19,251 nt of DNA from Desulfovibrio sp. (GTDB lineage Bacteria; Desulfobacterota; Desulfovibrionia; Desulfovibrionales; Desulfovibrionaceae). The stretch spans positions 1 to 19,251 of the forward strand of contig JAIRTI010000063.1 of NCBI GenBank assembly GCA_031255035.1, in the 5' to 3' direction. The position numbers and the translations under genes were made by a program. The notes beneath the pieces are model-generated. The model ran no database searches, was not told the origin of the DNA, and worked only from the letters and a program-made list of their open reading frames with translations. The first letter of the stretch is position 1; every line of letters begins with the position of its first letter. Of this stretch, positions 1-8,703 are shown in pieces.

Positions 1-48
1 GCAACGCCGGGAATACCTTTCAGGTAACCCCTTCCTTCAGGGAGGGGG

Positions 49-112
49 CAATCCACCCGGCTCCCATCCGTCGGGGCGGAGTCGTCCGGCGGACGGAGCC
101 GGATGTGGATTG
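49..112. repeat. Imperfect inverted repeat near window edge, CRISPR-repeat-like right end
   Basis: The left arm starts CAATCCAC followed by CCGGCTCC (49-64). The right arm, read in reverse complement, starts CAATCCAC, has two extra bases, then CCGGCTCC (97-112). Continuing through 116, the right arm ends GTGGATTGAAAC, the 12-base 3' end usual for type I-C CRISPR repeats. A 36-base segment at 81-116 begins GTCG and ends that way. I find no second copy at CRISPR spacing on either side, so this is not called an array. It may be a relic, a mobile-element end or a structured RNA. Confidence 0.4.
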
Positions 113-196
113 AAACATCAATCTTGGGGTACGATCACAGGGAAAAGTGACACGGGTTCCCCCACGCTCTCGTAACGAGGTTCGGGAGGGAGGGGG

Positions 197-268
197 TTTG
201 GGGGAGGGAACACAGCTCCTGCGCCCGCGGCCTCAAGGAAATCATTTCCCTGGGTTCCCTCCCCCAAA
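197..268. repeat. 15-bp perfect inverted repeat with a nested palindrome
   Basis: TTTGGGGGAGGGAAC (197-211) is exactly complementary to GTTCCCTCCCCCAAA (254-268), enclosing 42 bases that include GGAAAT-C-ATTTCC (237-249). A further short hairpin, GGCGGGC-AAA-GCCCGCC, lies at 309-325. No convincing gene lies in positions 1-390. The stretch is a string of hairpins downstream of the cut operon and may be a dispersed intergenic repeat of this genome. Confidence 0.55.
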
Positions 269-280
269 GGCCTTCTATAG

Positions 281-678
<398 letters not shown>

Positions 679-729
679 GTTCGTTTCCTCCTGAAGATAC
701 TGTTATGTTTTTCGTTGTTGTTACTGGTT

Positions 730-2214
730 TTATATGACTTTCTTCAACTGCTCGACGATGAGCGCGGTAATGGCTTCCACGTCCATGTCCGCCGCAACGC
801 CGGGGGTTGGAGCGAATGCGCCGGATGGCTTCGGAGAAACCGGCGCGGCATGGGCGGGAACGCTGCAAACGCCGGCGCCGAGGTCGTGCACGACCCTGCG
901 GATGTTCAGCAGGTTCATGGGCGTGACGTTGTCCGAAGTGGAGCTGCCGCCCACCGTGCCGCAGCCCAGGGTGAAGGAAGGAAAGAGGGAGGTGGAGATG
1001 CCCACCGCGCCCTGCGTGGAAGGGGTATTGACCAGCATGCGGGATACGGGCTTTTTAAGCCCGAACTCGCGGATCACATCCTCGTTGAGTGAATGGATGG
1101 CGAGCGAATGCCCGATGCCGCCGTTTTCCAGCAGCTTGATGCACAATTCGCAGGCTTCCCGCCAGTCTTCCACCACGTAAAAGCCGAGCAGCGCGGTAAG
1201 CTTTTCCTTGGAAAAAGGATGCCTGGGGCCGACCCCCGGCTCGTCGGAAACGAGGAGCCGCGTGCCCTGCGGAATGCGGATTCCGGCCAGCGCGGCGATG
1301 GCCTGCGCGTCCTTGCCCACAATGGCCGGGTTCATGCTGCCGTTGCCGCGCTCCATGATCCGCTTGACCTTTTCCAGATCGTCGCCGTGCAGAAAATACG
1401 CGCCGTTTGCCAGCATGGCCGCCCTGACGCGCTCGGCGATGACCGACTCGGTCACAATGGACTGCTCGGACGCGCAGATTGTGCCGTTGTCAAAGGTCTT
1501 GCTTGCAAATACCTTGGCAACGGCGTCCTCAATATCGGCGCTGCGCTCGATAAAGGCAGGCACGTTGCCCGCGCCCACGCCAAGCGCCGGGGTGCCGGAG
1601 CTGTAAGCGGCTTTGACCATGCCCGGACCGCCGGTGGCGAGGATGAGGTCGGCAACCTTCATAAGTTCGGCGCTGCCTTCAAGGGTGGGCACGCTGACGC
1701 AACTGACGAGATCCGTGGACACCCCGCAGCCGTGCAGCGCGGCCTGGATGATCTCCACGGTTTTGGCGATGCAGCGCCGGGCGCTGGGGTGCGGGGTAAA
1801 AACGATGGCGTTGCCCGCCTTGAGCGCGATGATGGACTTGTAAATGACCGTGGACGTGGGGTTTGTGGACGGCACGATGCCCGCGATGACCCCGACGGGA
1901 ACCGCGATTTCCGTCATCCGTTTTTCCTTGTCCACATTGATTTCGCCTATGGTCTTCATGCCCTTGATCGCCTTGAGGAGCTTTTCACTGGCGAGCCGGT
2001 TCTTGACGGCCTTGTCCGCCGCCTTGCCGAAGCCGGTTTCCTCCACCGCGAGCGCGGCGAGCGCTTCGGCCTGGACGGCTGCGGCGCGGGCGACAGCCGC
2101 GACAACGGCGTCGACCTTTTCCTGGCCGCACTGCCGGAATTCTTCCTGTGCCTTGCGCGCGGCGCGCACCAGGGCGCGGGCTTCCTGGATGGACAGCAAA
2201 TCTTTGTCTACCAT
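730..2214 (-). CDS. cutF: CoA-acylating acetaldehyde dehydrogenase, microcompartment-targeted (CutF-like)
   Basis: A 494-residue EutE/PduP-family enzyme, expected to oxidise the acetaldehyde made by CutC to acetyl-CoA with NAD+ and CoA inside the compartment. The catalytic cysteine is C247 in the context FDNGTICASEQ. The cofactor region AGNAIVFTPHPSA and the TGGPGMVKAA / GVGAGNVPAFIERSADI motifs are intact. The C-terminus carries a Pro/Ala-rich linker (about 448-476) and then an amphipathic helix MDVEAITALIVEQLKKVI (477-494), the classic form of an encapsulation peptide. The ATG at 2214 follows a GAGAGGA site. It lies 33 bases after one shell gene and 51 before the next. The homologous upstream copy at 6181-7650 lacks the catalytic cysteine, so this is the only competent aldehyde dehydrogenase in the window. 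The symbol follows gene order in Desulfovibrio cut clusters as I remember it. Confidence 0.93.
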   Translation of the reverse strand: MVDKDLLSIQEARALVRAARKAQEEFRQCGQEKVDAVVAAVARAAAVQAEALAALAVEETGFGKAADKAVKNRLASEKLLKAIKGMKTIGEINVDKEKRMTEIAVPVGVIAGIVPSTNPTSTVIYKSIIALKAGNAIVFTPHPSARRCIAKTVEIIQAALHGCGVSTDLVSCVSVPTLEGSAELMKVADLILATGGPGMVKAAYSSGTPALGVGAGNVPAFIERSADIEDAVAKVFASKTFDNGTICASEQSIVTESVIAERVRAAMLANGAYFLHGDDLEKVKRIMERGNGSMNPAIVGKDAQAIAALAGIRIPQGTRLLVSDEPGVGPRHPFSKEKLTALLGFYVVEDWREACELCIKLLENGGIGHSLAIHSLNEDVIREFGLKKPVSRMLVNTPSTQGAVGISTSLFPSFTLGCGTVGGSSTSDNVTPMNLLNIRRVVHDLGAGVCSVPAHAAPVSPKPSGAFAPTPGVAADMDVEAITALIVEQLKKVI

Positions 2215-2247
2215 GGTGTTATTCCTCTCTCTTCTTGGCGGCTGTGC

Positions 2248-2613
2248 CTATGATTTCGATTTGGGCTTTGCTGCCCGTCGAGTTCCCGGTTTCTGTACGC
2301 CCGCTTTCGATGCGGGAGCTTTTGGCGCGGGCGGTGCGGCAAGAGCCAGGACGGCCGCCAGTCCCGCATCCGGCCGGGCAATGACATGGCGGGAAACAAG
2401 CGTGGCCCCGGCAATGCGCCCCACGGACAAGGCCGCCGCGTCAACGGCCGCCTGTACCGCGGCCACTTCGCCCGCCACGCTGATGGTGACAAGCCCGCCC
2501 CCGGCCAGATTTTTTTCCAGCAGGGCGACGTCCGCAGCCTTGAGCATGGCATCCGCGCTCTCTATGGCGGCCAGCAGGCCTCTTGTTTCAATCATTCCCA
2601 GCGCTTTCATCAT
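2248..2613 (-). CDS. Hexameric microcompartment shell protein with basic C-terminal tail (BMC-H)
   Basis: A 121-residue shell protein. The BMC fold covers about residues 1-90, with ALGMIETRG near the start, K25 in the LKAADV helix and pore loop LAGGGL (36-41). Beyond the fold, residues 92-121 form a Pro/Ala/Lys-rich tail holding eight Lys/Arg and no acidic residue. The other small shell protein (95 residues) has no such tail. It could reach the lumen or the cytosol to bind an acidic partner, but its function is unknown. Two adjacent ATG codons (2613 and 2610) share one AAGGA site. The second gives the better spacing, so the protein may be one residue shorter. It lies 17 bases after cutD and 33 before the aldehyde dehydrogenase, in the position of cutE. 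Confidence 0.93.
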   Translation of the reverse strand: MMKALGMIETRGLLAAIESADAMLKAADVALLEKNLAGGGLVTISVAGEVAAVQAAVDAAALSVGRIAGATLVSRHVIARPDAGLAAVLALAAPPAPKAPASKAGVQKPGTRRAAKPKSKS

Positions 2614-2630
2614 TCTTTTCCTTTTCGCCC

Positions 2631-3563
2631 TCAGTGCCTTATGATTGCGACCGGGATGCCGTGACCGCTGATGCGGCCTTCAATGCGCTCCAGATCCGCC
2701 TCGGCAAGGCGGTAGTCGCCGGGCAGGGAGTACTCCATACCGAGCTGGCCGTACTTGTTGACGCCGAGCTTGTGGTAGGGCAGCAAGTCCACGCCCTTGC
2801 AGTTCATACCGCCCTTGAAAGGCGCGAGATACCGGCACATGGCCTCGATGTTGGCGTCATCGTCGTTGAGCCCCTTGAGCAGCGGCACGCGGATACGGAC
2901 GTTCTTCCGGTTTTCCAGCAGGCTTGCCAGATTGCCGAGAATGGTCTCGTTGCGCGCGCCCGTCAGTTCAAGATGCCGTTCCGGGTCCATGTGTTTGACG
3001 TCATACAGGAACAGGTCCGTCACCGCGGCCGCCCGGTCCAGCACCTCGGGCCGGGCATAGCCGCACGTTTCCAGGGCGGTATGGATGCCGCGCTGGCGGC
3101 AGGCGGTGAGCAGACTGAGCGCCGCTTCGGGCTGGGCGAGCGCTTCGCCGCCGCCCAGAGTGACGCCGCCGCCCGAGGTTTCATAAAAGAGCCTGTCTTC
3201 CTCAATAACCGCCAGCAGTTCGGATATAGTTTTCCGCTCGCCGCTCACCGCCAGGGCCGAGGCCGTACAGGCCGTCTCGCACTTGCGGCAGCCGATACAT
3301 TCGGCGTCCGGACGGATCGCGTGGCGGCCGGTGGCCGGGTCCATGGCGTGAACGCCCGCCGGACAGACCGCGACGCATGCGCCGCGGTTGACGCAATTGT
3401 CTTTTTTGTACAGAATCTGGAACGCGCGGAGCTGGCCCTCAGGGTTGGAGCACCACCCGCAACGCAGGGGACAGCCTTTGAAGAACACCAGCGTGCGCAC
3501 GCCGGGGCCGTCGTACATATTGTACTTCTGCACGTTGAAGATGAGCGCCTTGCGTTCGATCAC
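2631..3563 (-). CDS. cutD: Glycyl radical enzyme activase (radical SAM), choline lyase activating protein CutD
   Basis: A 310-residue radical-SAM enzyme that would abstract hydrogen from the CutC glycine to create its stable radical. The SAM cluster motif CPLRCGWC gives C31, C35 and C38. A ferredoxin-like insert follows, as in activases of the glycerol-dehydratase type. Its second cluster has C89, C92, C95 and C99. Its first has C57, C63 and C67 but arginine at 60, where the usual CxxCxxCxxxCP pattern needs cysteine. The SAM-binding region reads GGGVTLGGGEAL. The start is GTG at 3563: no ATG lies in frame before the preceding stop, and AGGGG lies seven bases upstream. It is 30 bases downstream of cutC. 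The pairing makes the specificity for CutC secure. Confidence 0.95.
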   Translation of the reverse strand: MIERKALIFNVQKYNMYDGPGVRTLVFFKGCPLRCGWCSNPEGQLRAFQILYKKDNCVNRGACVAVCPAGVHAMDPATGRHAIRPDAECIGCRKCETACTASALAVSGERKTISELLAVIEEDRLFYETSGGGVTLGGGEALAQPEAALSLLTACRQRGIHTALETCGYARPEVLDRAAAVTDLFLYDVKHMDPERHLELTGARNETILGNLASLLENRKNVRIRVPLLKGLNDDDANIEAMCRYLAPFKGGMNCKGVDLLPYHKLGVNKYGQLGMEYSLPGDYRLAEADLERIEGRISGHGIPVAIIRH

Positions 3564-3593
3564 GGCCTTGCCCCTGCCTTTTGATCCCGTTGC

Positions 3594-6155
3594 CTATATT
3601 TCGCGCAGAACGGTTCTGCTGATGATCTCGTCCTGCACGTCCTTGCACAGCTCCACGAAAAAGGCGCTGTACCCGGCAACCCGGACCACAAGATCCCTGT
3701 ACTTTTCCGGGTGCTTCTGGGCGTCGAGCAGCACGTCGTTGTCCAGGTAGTTGAATTGCATTTCGCCGTTGCCGAGGATGCTGGCCGTGCGGATGAGCGT
3801 GATGAGTCCGTTTTCGCCCTGCGGCGTATCCAGCAGGCCGGACATGAGCTTGAAGTTGTGCACGTGGCCCATGTTCATGTTGTCGTTGGACATCTTGGAC
3901 ACGGACTTGATAATGGCGGTCGGGCCCTTGTAGTCCGCGCCCTGGGTGGGGCTGATGCCGTCGGAAAGGGGCTGCCAGGCGGCCCTGCCGTTGGCCGACG
4001 CGCCTAGCATCTGGCCGAAGGGCGTATTGTTGGAAATGGACAGCGTGCCGTGGGTCATGATCGAATACAGGGTCTTGAACTTGCGGTGCTCCATTTCGGT
4101 GAAGTTGATGAGATCGGCGGCGATGCAATCCGCGTAATCGTCATCGTTGCCGTACTTGGGCACGGCCAGGCAGTCGGCCTTGATCCTGTCGTAGCCCATG
4201 AAATCCGCTTTGAGCGCCTCGTTGAGCTGTTCCAGGCTGTACTTTTTCTCGTCGTAAACAAGTTTTTTGATCGCGGCCATGGAGTCCGCGTAGGTGGCAA
4301 GCCCGCTCCAGACAACGCCGGGGCCGAAATTGTACATGGCCCCTCCGGCGGCGACATCCTTGCCGGATTCCATGCAGCCTTCGTACATGACGGACATGAG
4401 CGGCTTGGGCGCAAGGTCTCTGTGCACGCGCTGGGAAATGACCGTGGCGATGCCCGACCAGCGGGTGATGAAGCGGATCTGTTCCTTGACCGCCGCTTCA
4501 AACTTCTCGTAGGTGTCGAAGCTGGAAAGCCCGCCCATGTCCGGGCAGACTTTTTTGCCGTACCAGAGCGGCACGCCCCGGTTGAGCACCAACTCGATGC
4601 ATATGGGCCACTGGGTGTAGGCCGTCGAGGTCCACTGGTACAGGCGGCCGGATTTTTGCGGCTCAACGCAGCCCATCAGGCAGTAGTCGCGGGCGTCTTC
4701 GATGGAAACGCCCTTGGCGAGCATCATCTTGATGTGGGTGTCGTCAAAATGCACGGCCGGAAAGCCCATGCCGGAGCGCACCACGTCCACGATTTTTCTG
4801 AGGTATTTTTCCGGCGACTTGTTGTGCACCCGCGCCGCGAGAGAAGGCTGGTAAATCCTGACGTGGCGCACGGCGTCCATGAGCAGGTAGGTCAGGTCAT
4901 TGGTGGCGTCGCGCCCGTCGCGGGTCACGCCGCCTACGCACATATTCACAAAGGGCTGGTATCCGGCGAAAAACTTGGAGCCGCCCTCGCTTGTGATCCA
5001 CATCATCTCGGACATCTTGATCAGCATGCATCCGGCCAGATCAAAGGCTTCGTATTCGGTCATGCGCCCGGATTCGATATCCGCCCTGTAATGGGGGTAC
5101 ATGTACTGGTCCACGCGGCCGATGGACATGCCGGTCTGGTTTTCTTCCACCACCAGCAGGGATTCGATGGTCCACACGGCCTGGATGGCTTCCCAGAAGG
5201 TTTCGGGCTTGTGCGCGGGGACTCTCATGTTGACCTCGGCTATTTTCAAAAGCTCGGCCCTGCGCTTCGGGTCGCGCTCCTGCTCCGCCAGAGCCGCCGC
5301 GTGCGCGGAAAGACGGCGGGCGTAAATCATGATGCCTTCGGTGGTGTCGATGACCGACTTGTAAAAGTATATCCTGTCAATATCCGCCGGGTTGGCGTAA
5401 TCCAGCCTGTCGAGGTGTTCCCGCGCTTCCTTCTGGATGTCGAGCATGCCCTTTTTCATCAGGATCACGTCGTAGCCGGGGTTGGAGTCGCCGCCGCCGT
5501 TCAGGGCATGGTAGGAGCAGTCGGTCACAAAAGATTCGCCGGAAAGCTCCCAGACTCCCGCTTCGCGGTACTGGTCCTCGCAGTATTCGTCAACGGACTT
5601 GCCCGCCCAGAAAGGGAACAACTCGTCGCGCATGATGCGCTTGTCTTCTTCCGAGATATAAAAGGGATCCTGCGGACGGCTGCCGATGGTGTCGATTTCG
5701 TCCCGCAACCAGCGCCAGGCGATATCGGGCGAAAACGCGCCGGTTCTCGGCCCGCCCGTCGGGCAACCGACGATAAGTTCGTAATCCTGGATAACCAGCG
5801 GCGCGGTTTCACAGCAGTGCCTGAACGACTTGCCGCGCAGCATGACTTTGGGCATGCCGGGGTTTTCCTTGGCGATCTTGGTAATGGCCCTGGCGCGGTG
5901 CGTGCTGATGCTCGGCGCCTGCTTCATGAAGTTTTCTTTCAGCCTGACGTGCCGCTGTGTGGGGCCATCCGGCACGCCGGTCCGCCCCGCCGCGGCGGAA
6001 TCGCCGTTCCTGCCGCCGCGAGAAGCCGCGCCGGAACCGCTCTGTGAAAGTTCGGCCGAAACGCCTTCAAATATTTTTTTCAGCGAGGCGCGCTCTTCCG
6101 GCGTCAGATTCTTTGTCGCTTCTTCGAGCTTGTGTGAAAAATCATGCAGATCCAT
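3594..6155 (-). CDS. cutC: Choline trimethylamine-lyase CutC (glycyl radical enzyme)
   Basis: An 853-residue glycyl radical enzyme cleaving choline to trimethylamine and acetaldehyde. The thiyl cysteine is C496 in MGCVEP with catalytic E498. The radical glycine is G828 in RVAGYSAFF, close to the C-terminus. Relative to the characterised D. alaskensis enzyme (C489, E491, G821, Y208, D216, T502, Y506 from memory) every residue is shifted by exactly seven: Y215 and D223 in [11 protein letters not shown]509 and Y513 in the segment after GCVEP. These choline-pocket residues separate it from isethionate lyase and glycerol or propanediol dehydratases. Residues 1-75 form an extra N-terminal helix plus a Gly/Ser/Ala linker, a probable encapsulation signal. 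The ATG at 6155 has GGGAGGA eight bases upstream. The enzyme is oxygen sensitive and lies 30 bases before its activase. Confidence 0.97.
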   Translation of the reverse strand: MDLHDFSHKLEEATKNLTPEERASLKKIFEGVSAELSQSGSGAASRGGRNGDSAAAGRTGVPDGPTQRHVRLKENFMKQAPSISTHRARAITKIAKENPGMPKVMLRGKSFRHCCETAPLVIQDYELIVGCPTGGPRTGAFSPDIAWRWLRDEIDTIGSRPQDPFYISEEDKRIMRDELFPFWAGKSVDEYCEDQYREAGVWELSGESFVTDCSYHALNGGGDSNPGYDVILMKKGMLDIQKEAREHLDRLDYANPADIDRIYFYKSVIDTTEGIMIYARRLSAHAAALAEQERDPKRRAELLKIAEVNMRVPAHKPETFWEAIQAVWTIESLLVVEENQTGMSIGRVDQYMYPHYRADIESGRMTEYEAFDLAGCMLIKMSEMMWITSEGGSKFFAGYQPFVNMCVGGVTRDGRDATNDLTYLLMDAVRHVRIYQPSLAARVHNKSPEKYLRKIVDVVRSGMGFPAVHFDDTHIKMMLAKGVSIEDARDYCLMGCVEPQKSGRLYQWTSTAYTQWPICIELVLNRGVPLWYGKKVCPDMGGLSSFDTYEKFEAAVKEQIRFITRWSGIATVISQRVHRDLAPKPLMSVMYEGCMESGKDVAAGGAMYNFGPGVVWSGLATYADSMAAIKKLVYDEKKYSLEQLNEALKADFMGYDRIKADCLAVPKYGNDDDYADCIAADLINFTEMEHRKFKTLYSIMTHGTLSISNNTPFGQMLGASANGRAAWQPLSDGISPTQGADYKGPTAIIKSVSKMSNDNMNMGHVHNFKLMSGLLDTPQGENGLITLIRTASILGNGEMQFNYLDNDVLLDAQKHPEKYRDLVVRVAGYSAFFVELCKDVQDEIISRTVLREI

Positions 6156-6180
6156 ATCTGTTCCTCCCGCGCGGTTGCCG

Positions 6181-7650
6181 TTACCGGTCCCCGGACTTGT
6201 CTATGATTGTCACGGCCTGCGCCAGAATCTGTTGCAGCGCCCGTATTCTCTGTGACGGCCCGCTTTGCGCGCCGGGAATGTCCCTGGCGCTGCCGTCAAG
6301 ATTCCGCAGGCCGTAGCCGACCTTGCGGATGTAAATAAGGTTCAGCGGCGATACGTTATCGGCGGTGATGCCGTACCCGGCCGCGCCGCCGCCCAGCGTC
6401 ATGGCCGGAAAAAGCCCGGTTGTCGCGCCTATGCCTCCGAACGCGGCCGGGGTGTTGACCAGCAGCCGTCCTACCGGCTTTTTGAGGGCGAACTGGCGCA
6501 CGACCTCTTCATCGCCGGAATGGATGACAAGACTGTGGGCGTTCCTGATGTGGAGCAGCAGTTCGATGCATTTTTCGCAGGCGCCGCGCCAGTCGGCTTC
6601 CACAAAACAGGGGAACACCGGCGCCAGCAGTTCGCGCGAATAGGGGTCCGTATCGGAAACGTAACGCCGGTCGGCAACGAGCACGGTCACACCCTCAGGC
6701 GCGGCGATTCCGGCCCGTTCGGCCAGATACCGCGCCGTCTGCCCGACAACGCCCTTTCTGCGGCGGCCTTCCGGCAAAAAGAGGAGCCCGGCCAGCTTTG
6801 CGGCTTCTTCCGCGTTCATGAAATACGCGCCGTTTTCAGCAAGGGCGGCCTTGAATTCGGCTTCGACGCAGGCTTCCACCACCACCGAGTGCTCGGCCGA
6901 AGGGGCGATGCCGTTGTCAAAGGTCTTGCTGAGGATGATATCCCTGGCCGCGCGGCCTATATCGGCGCTGCGCTCCACAAAGGCGGGGCCGTTGCCGGTG
7001 CCGCCGTAAATGACGGGCTTGTCCGTGCGCCGGGCGGCCTCGAACATGGCGGGCGCGCCGGTGATCATGATCAGGGAAACGTGCGGATGCCGCAGCAGTT
7101 CCAGGGTACCGCTCGCGGTCACCGTGTGCAGGCGGGAGACGCAGTCTTCGGGCAGGCCGTGCTCGTGCGCGGCGGCAATCATGATGTCGAGCGTTTTGCC
7201 GATGCATTCGGCCGCGCCCGGATGGGGCGAAAAAATGATCGCGTTGCCGGACTTGATCGCCAGCAGGGTCTTGTAAATAGTGGTGGACACGGGGCTGGTC
7301 ACCGGGCACAGGGCCGCGATAACGCCGAGCGGAACGCCAATATCCAGCGTGCCCGCGTCCCTGTCGCCGCCGACGAAACCGACACAGCGCATGCCGCGCA
7401 AATGCCTGCGCACGTAGCCGCACACGAACTGGTTCTTGATCCGCTTGTCCCGCCAGTTGCCGTAGCCGGTTTCCTCCCGCGACAGGACGGCGAGTTCGCG
7501 CGCATGGCCTTCCACGGCGGCGGCAACGGCTTCAACGATGGCGTCAAGACGCTCCTGGCTGAACAGCGCCAGTTTCTTCTGGGCCGCGAAGGCGTCTTCG
7601 GCCAGAATTCTGGCCTGCTGCATGGAAACGAGATCGTTGTCGATAATCAT
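6181..7650 (-). CDS. cutB: Aldehyde dehydrogenase homologue lacking the catalytic cysteine (CutB position)
   Basis: A 489-residue EutE/PduP-family protein, a paralogue of the intact enzyme at 730-2214. Where that enzyme has FDNGTICASEQ, this one reads [11 protein letters not shown], with proline 250 at the nucleophile position. Confirmed on the DNA, the codon is CCT, not one base from cysteine. The TGGPG and GVGAGN motifs are also altered (TGAPAMF, YGGTGNG), while the fold-defining stretches such as [14 protein letters not shown] remain. The frame is intact over its whole length, so it is maintained as a protein rather than decaying. A terminal amphipathic helix (about 466-484) resembles an encapsulation peptide. 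It is probably a scaffold, CoA-binding or regulatory partner. The ATG at 7650 aligns with the paralogue's start. An upstream in-frame extension overlaps the shell gene and is rejected. The name rests on locus order only. Confidence 0.9.
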   Translation of the reverse strand: MIIDNDLVSMQQARILAEDAFAAQKKLALFSQERLDAIVEAVAAAVEGHARELAVLSREETGYGNWRDKRIKNQFVCGYVRRHLRGMRCVGFVGGDRDAGTLDIGVPLGVIAALCPVTSPVSTTIYKTLLAIKSGNAIIFSPHPGAAECIGKTLDIMIAAAHEHGLPEDCVSRLHTVTASGTLELLRHPHVSLIMITGAPAMFEAARRTDKPVIYGGTGNGPAFVERSADIGRAARDIILSKTFDNGIAPSAEHSVVVEACVEAEFKAALAENGAYFMNAEEAAKLAGLLFLPEGRRRKGVVGQTARYLAERAGIAAPEGVTVLVADRRYVSDTDPYSRELLAPVFPCFVEADWRGACEKCIELLLHIRNAHSLVIHSGDEEVVRQFALKKPVGRLLVNTPAAFGGIGATTGLFPAMTLGGGAAGYGITADNVSPLNLIYIRKVGYGLRNLDGSARDIPGAQSGPSQRIRALQQILAQAVTIIDKSGDR

Positions 7651-7672
7651 GCCCGCGTCCTGTACTGCGAAT

Positions 7673-8272
7673 CTACGGCAAGAGATTGTCCAGCCTGTAC
7701 CTGTCGATGACTCCGGCCAGCCGGATATGGGGGGACGGAATGACAACCGCGCAATGGACGGCGGCTTCCATGGCTTCCACCGCCCTGACCCCGGCGGCGA
7801 CCGCCGCCTCGCAGGCGGAAACGTCGCCCGCGACAAGCACGGAAATATATCCCGAGGCCACGTTTTCGTAGCCGATGAGGTCGACGTCCGCCGCCTTGGT
7901 CATGGCGTCCGCCGCTTCAAGCACAAACACAATGCCGAAGGTTTCAATCATGCCCAGCGCCCGCGCGCCATGGGCATCAACCGGCGCCACCCCGTGCACG
8001 GCGGCAATAAGGCCTATGGGGCGGCCCGGCCTTGCCATGACGTTGGACGCGGTGAGCCTGCCAACCGAGGATGCGGCGGCTTTGCCCGCGTCCACCGAGG
8101 CCCGGACGGCGGCCACGTCGCCCGCAACCATGACTGTCACCAGGGTGGAGCCGACGTTTTCATACGAAACCAGCTCGACGTCCGCCGCTTTGAGCATGCT
8201 GTCCGCGCCGTACAGGGCGGGCACCATGCCCAGCGTCTCGATGAGGCCGAGCGCCTGTGTGCCGAGCGTCAT
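7673..8272 (-). CDS. Tandem-domain microcompartment shell protein (BMC-T)
   Basis: A 199-residue protein with two BMC domains in the usual order: residues 1-85 beginning with ALGLIETLG, and 103-187 beginning with ALGMIETFG. Proteins of this build form trimers that look like pseudohexamers. The closest layout I recognise is PduT, whose first domain carries a pore cysteine for a 4Fe-4S cluster. Here the matching loop reads ENVGSTL (38-44) with no cysteine, so no cluster is expected at that site. The second pore loop is ENVASGY (137-143). Only C154 and C174 occur, both in the second domain. The ATG at 8272 lies 13 bases after gcvH and has only a weak ribosome site, suggesting translational coupling. 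It is the first shell gene of the operon (cutA position). Confidence 0.92.
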   Translation of the reverse strand: MTLGTQALGLIETLGMVPALYGADSMLKAADVELVSYENVGSTLVTVMVAGDVAAVRASVDAGKAAASSVGRLTASNVMARPGRPIGLIAAVHGVAPVDAHGARALGMIETFGIVFVLEAADAMTKAADVDLIGYENVASGYISVLVAGDVSACEAAVAAGVRAVEAMEAAVHCAVVIPSPHIRLAGVIDRYRLDNLLP

Positions 8273-8285
8273 CACAGCAGGCCGC

Positions 8286-8678
8286 CTATTGGTCCAGCGT
8301 TGTCTTGTAGGTGTCGCCATCCATCAGCTTTGCCGCGTCGTCGCCGGGAGCGAGCGTGATGTGCAGCATCCAGCCGTCCGTGTACGGGGCCGTGTTGACC
8401 ATGGAAGGGTCGTCGGAAAGCGCCTCGTTCACCGCAAGCACGGTCCCGCCAGCGGGCATGAACAGACTGTTCACGGCCTTGATGGATTCCACGGCGCCGA
8501 ATTCGCCTCCGGCTTCAAAAGCCGCGCCGGGGACAGGCAGGTCCACGAAGGCCACTTCACCGAGCTGATCCTGGGCGAAGTCGGAAATGCCCACATGGGC
8601 GGTGCCGTCGCCGTTCATGCGCAGCCAGGTGTGCTCGGGGTGAAACAGAAAACCGTCGGGAAAGGTAAGTTCGCTCAT
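8286..8678 (-). CDS. gcvH: GcvH-like lipoyl carrier protein
   Basis: A 130-residue lipoyl-domain protein of the glycine-cleavage H-protein family. The lipoylated lysine is K67 in GAVESIKAVNSLF, and the flanking GEVAFVDLPVPG and FMPAGGTVLAVNEAL strands fit the family. No gcvT, gcvP or lipoate ligase gene is in the window, so glycine cleavage is unlikely to be its local role. Directly upstream (25 bases) is a lipoamide dehydrogenase able to reduce such a carrier, and before that an OsmC-family protein, a class known to accept electrons from dihydrolipoyl proteins. I infer a lipoyl electron shuttle. The ATG at 8678 has AAGGA at proper spacing. A 29-residue longer frame overlaps lpd and is rejected. 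Confidence 0.92.
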   Translation of the reverse strand: MSELTFPDGFLFHPEHTWLRMNGDGTAHVGISDFAQDQLGEVAFVDLPVPGAAFEAGGEFGAVESIKAVNSLFMPAGGTVLAVNEALSDDPSMVNTAPYTDGWMLHITLAPGDDAAKLMDGDTYKTTLDQ

Positions 8679-8703
8679 GGGTGTTCCTTGATGGTTGTAA
8701 GAG

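Noticed and set aside
81..116. CRISPR array
   Set aside because: Only one repeat-like unit is present. No second repeat occurs at 60-75 base spacing in either direction.
1093..2253. 386-codon plus-strand frame opposite cutF
   Set aside because: It is an antisense shadow of a gene with a clear catalytic motif and ribosome site.
4050..6047. 665-codon plus-strand open frame opposite cutC
   Set aside because: It is fully antisense to a gene with exact active-site matches, has no family motifs and no ribosome site, and such frames are common in GC-rich DNA.
3594..6155. Isethionate sulfite-lyase or diol dehydratase as identity of the glycyl radical enzyme
   Set aside because: The choline-pocket residues Y215, D223, T509 and Y513 all fall at a constant +7 offset from the known choline lyase.
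6265..7710. 481-codon plus-strand frame opposite the cutB-position gene
   Set aside because: It is an antisense shadow. The minus-strand frame aligns end to end with its paralogue.
7651..7836. 62-residue N-terminal extension of the aldehyde dehydrogenase homologue
   Set aside because: It overlaps the shell gene in another frame, while ATG 7650 aligns with the paralogue and has its own ribosome site.
8286..8678. GcvH as part of a glycine cleavage system
   Set aside because: No gcvT or gcvP is in the window, and the gene is embedded between lpd and a shell gene.
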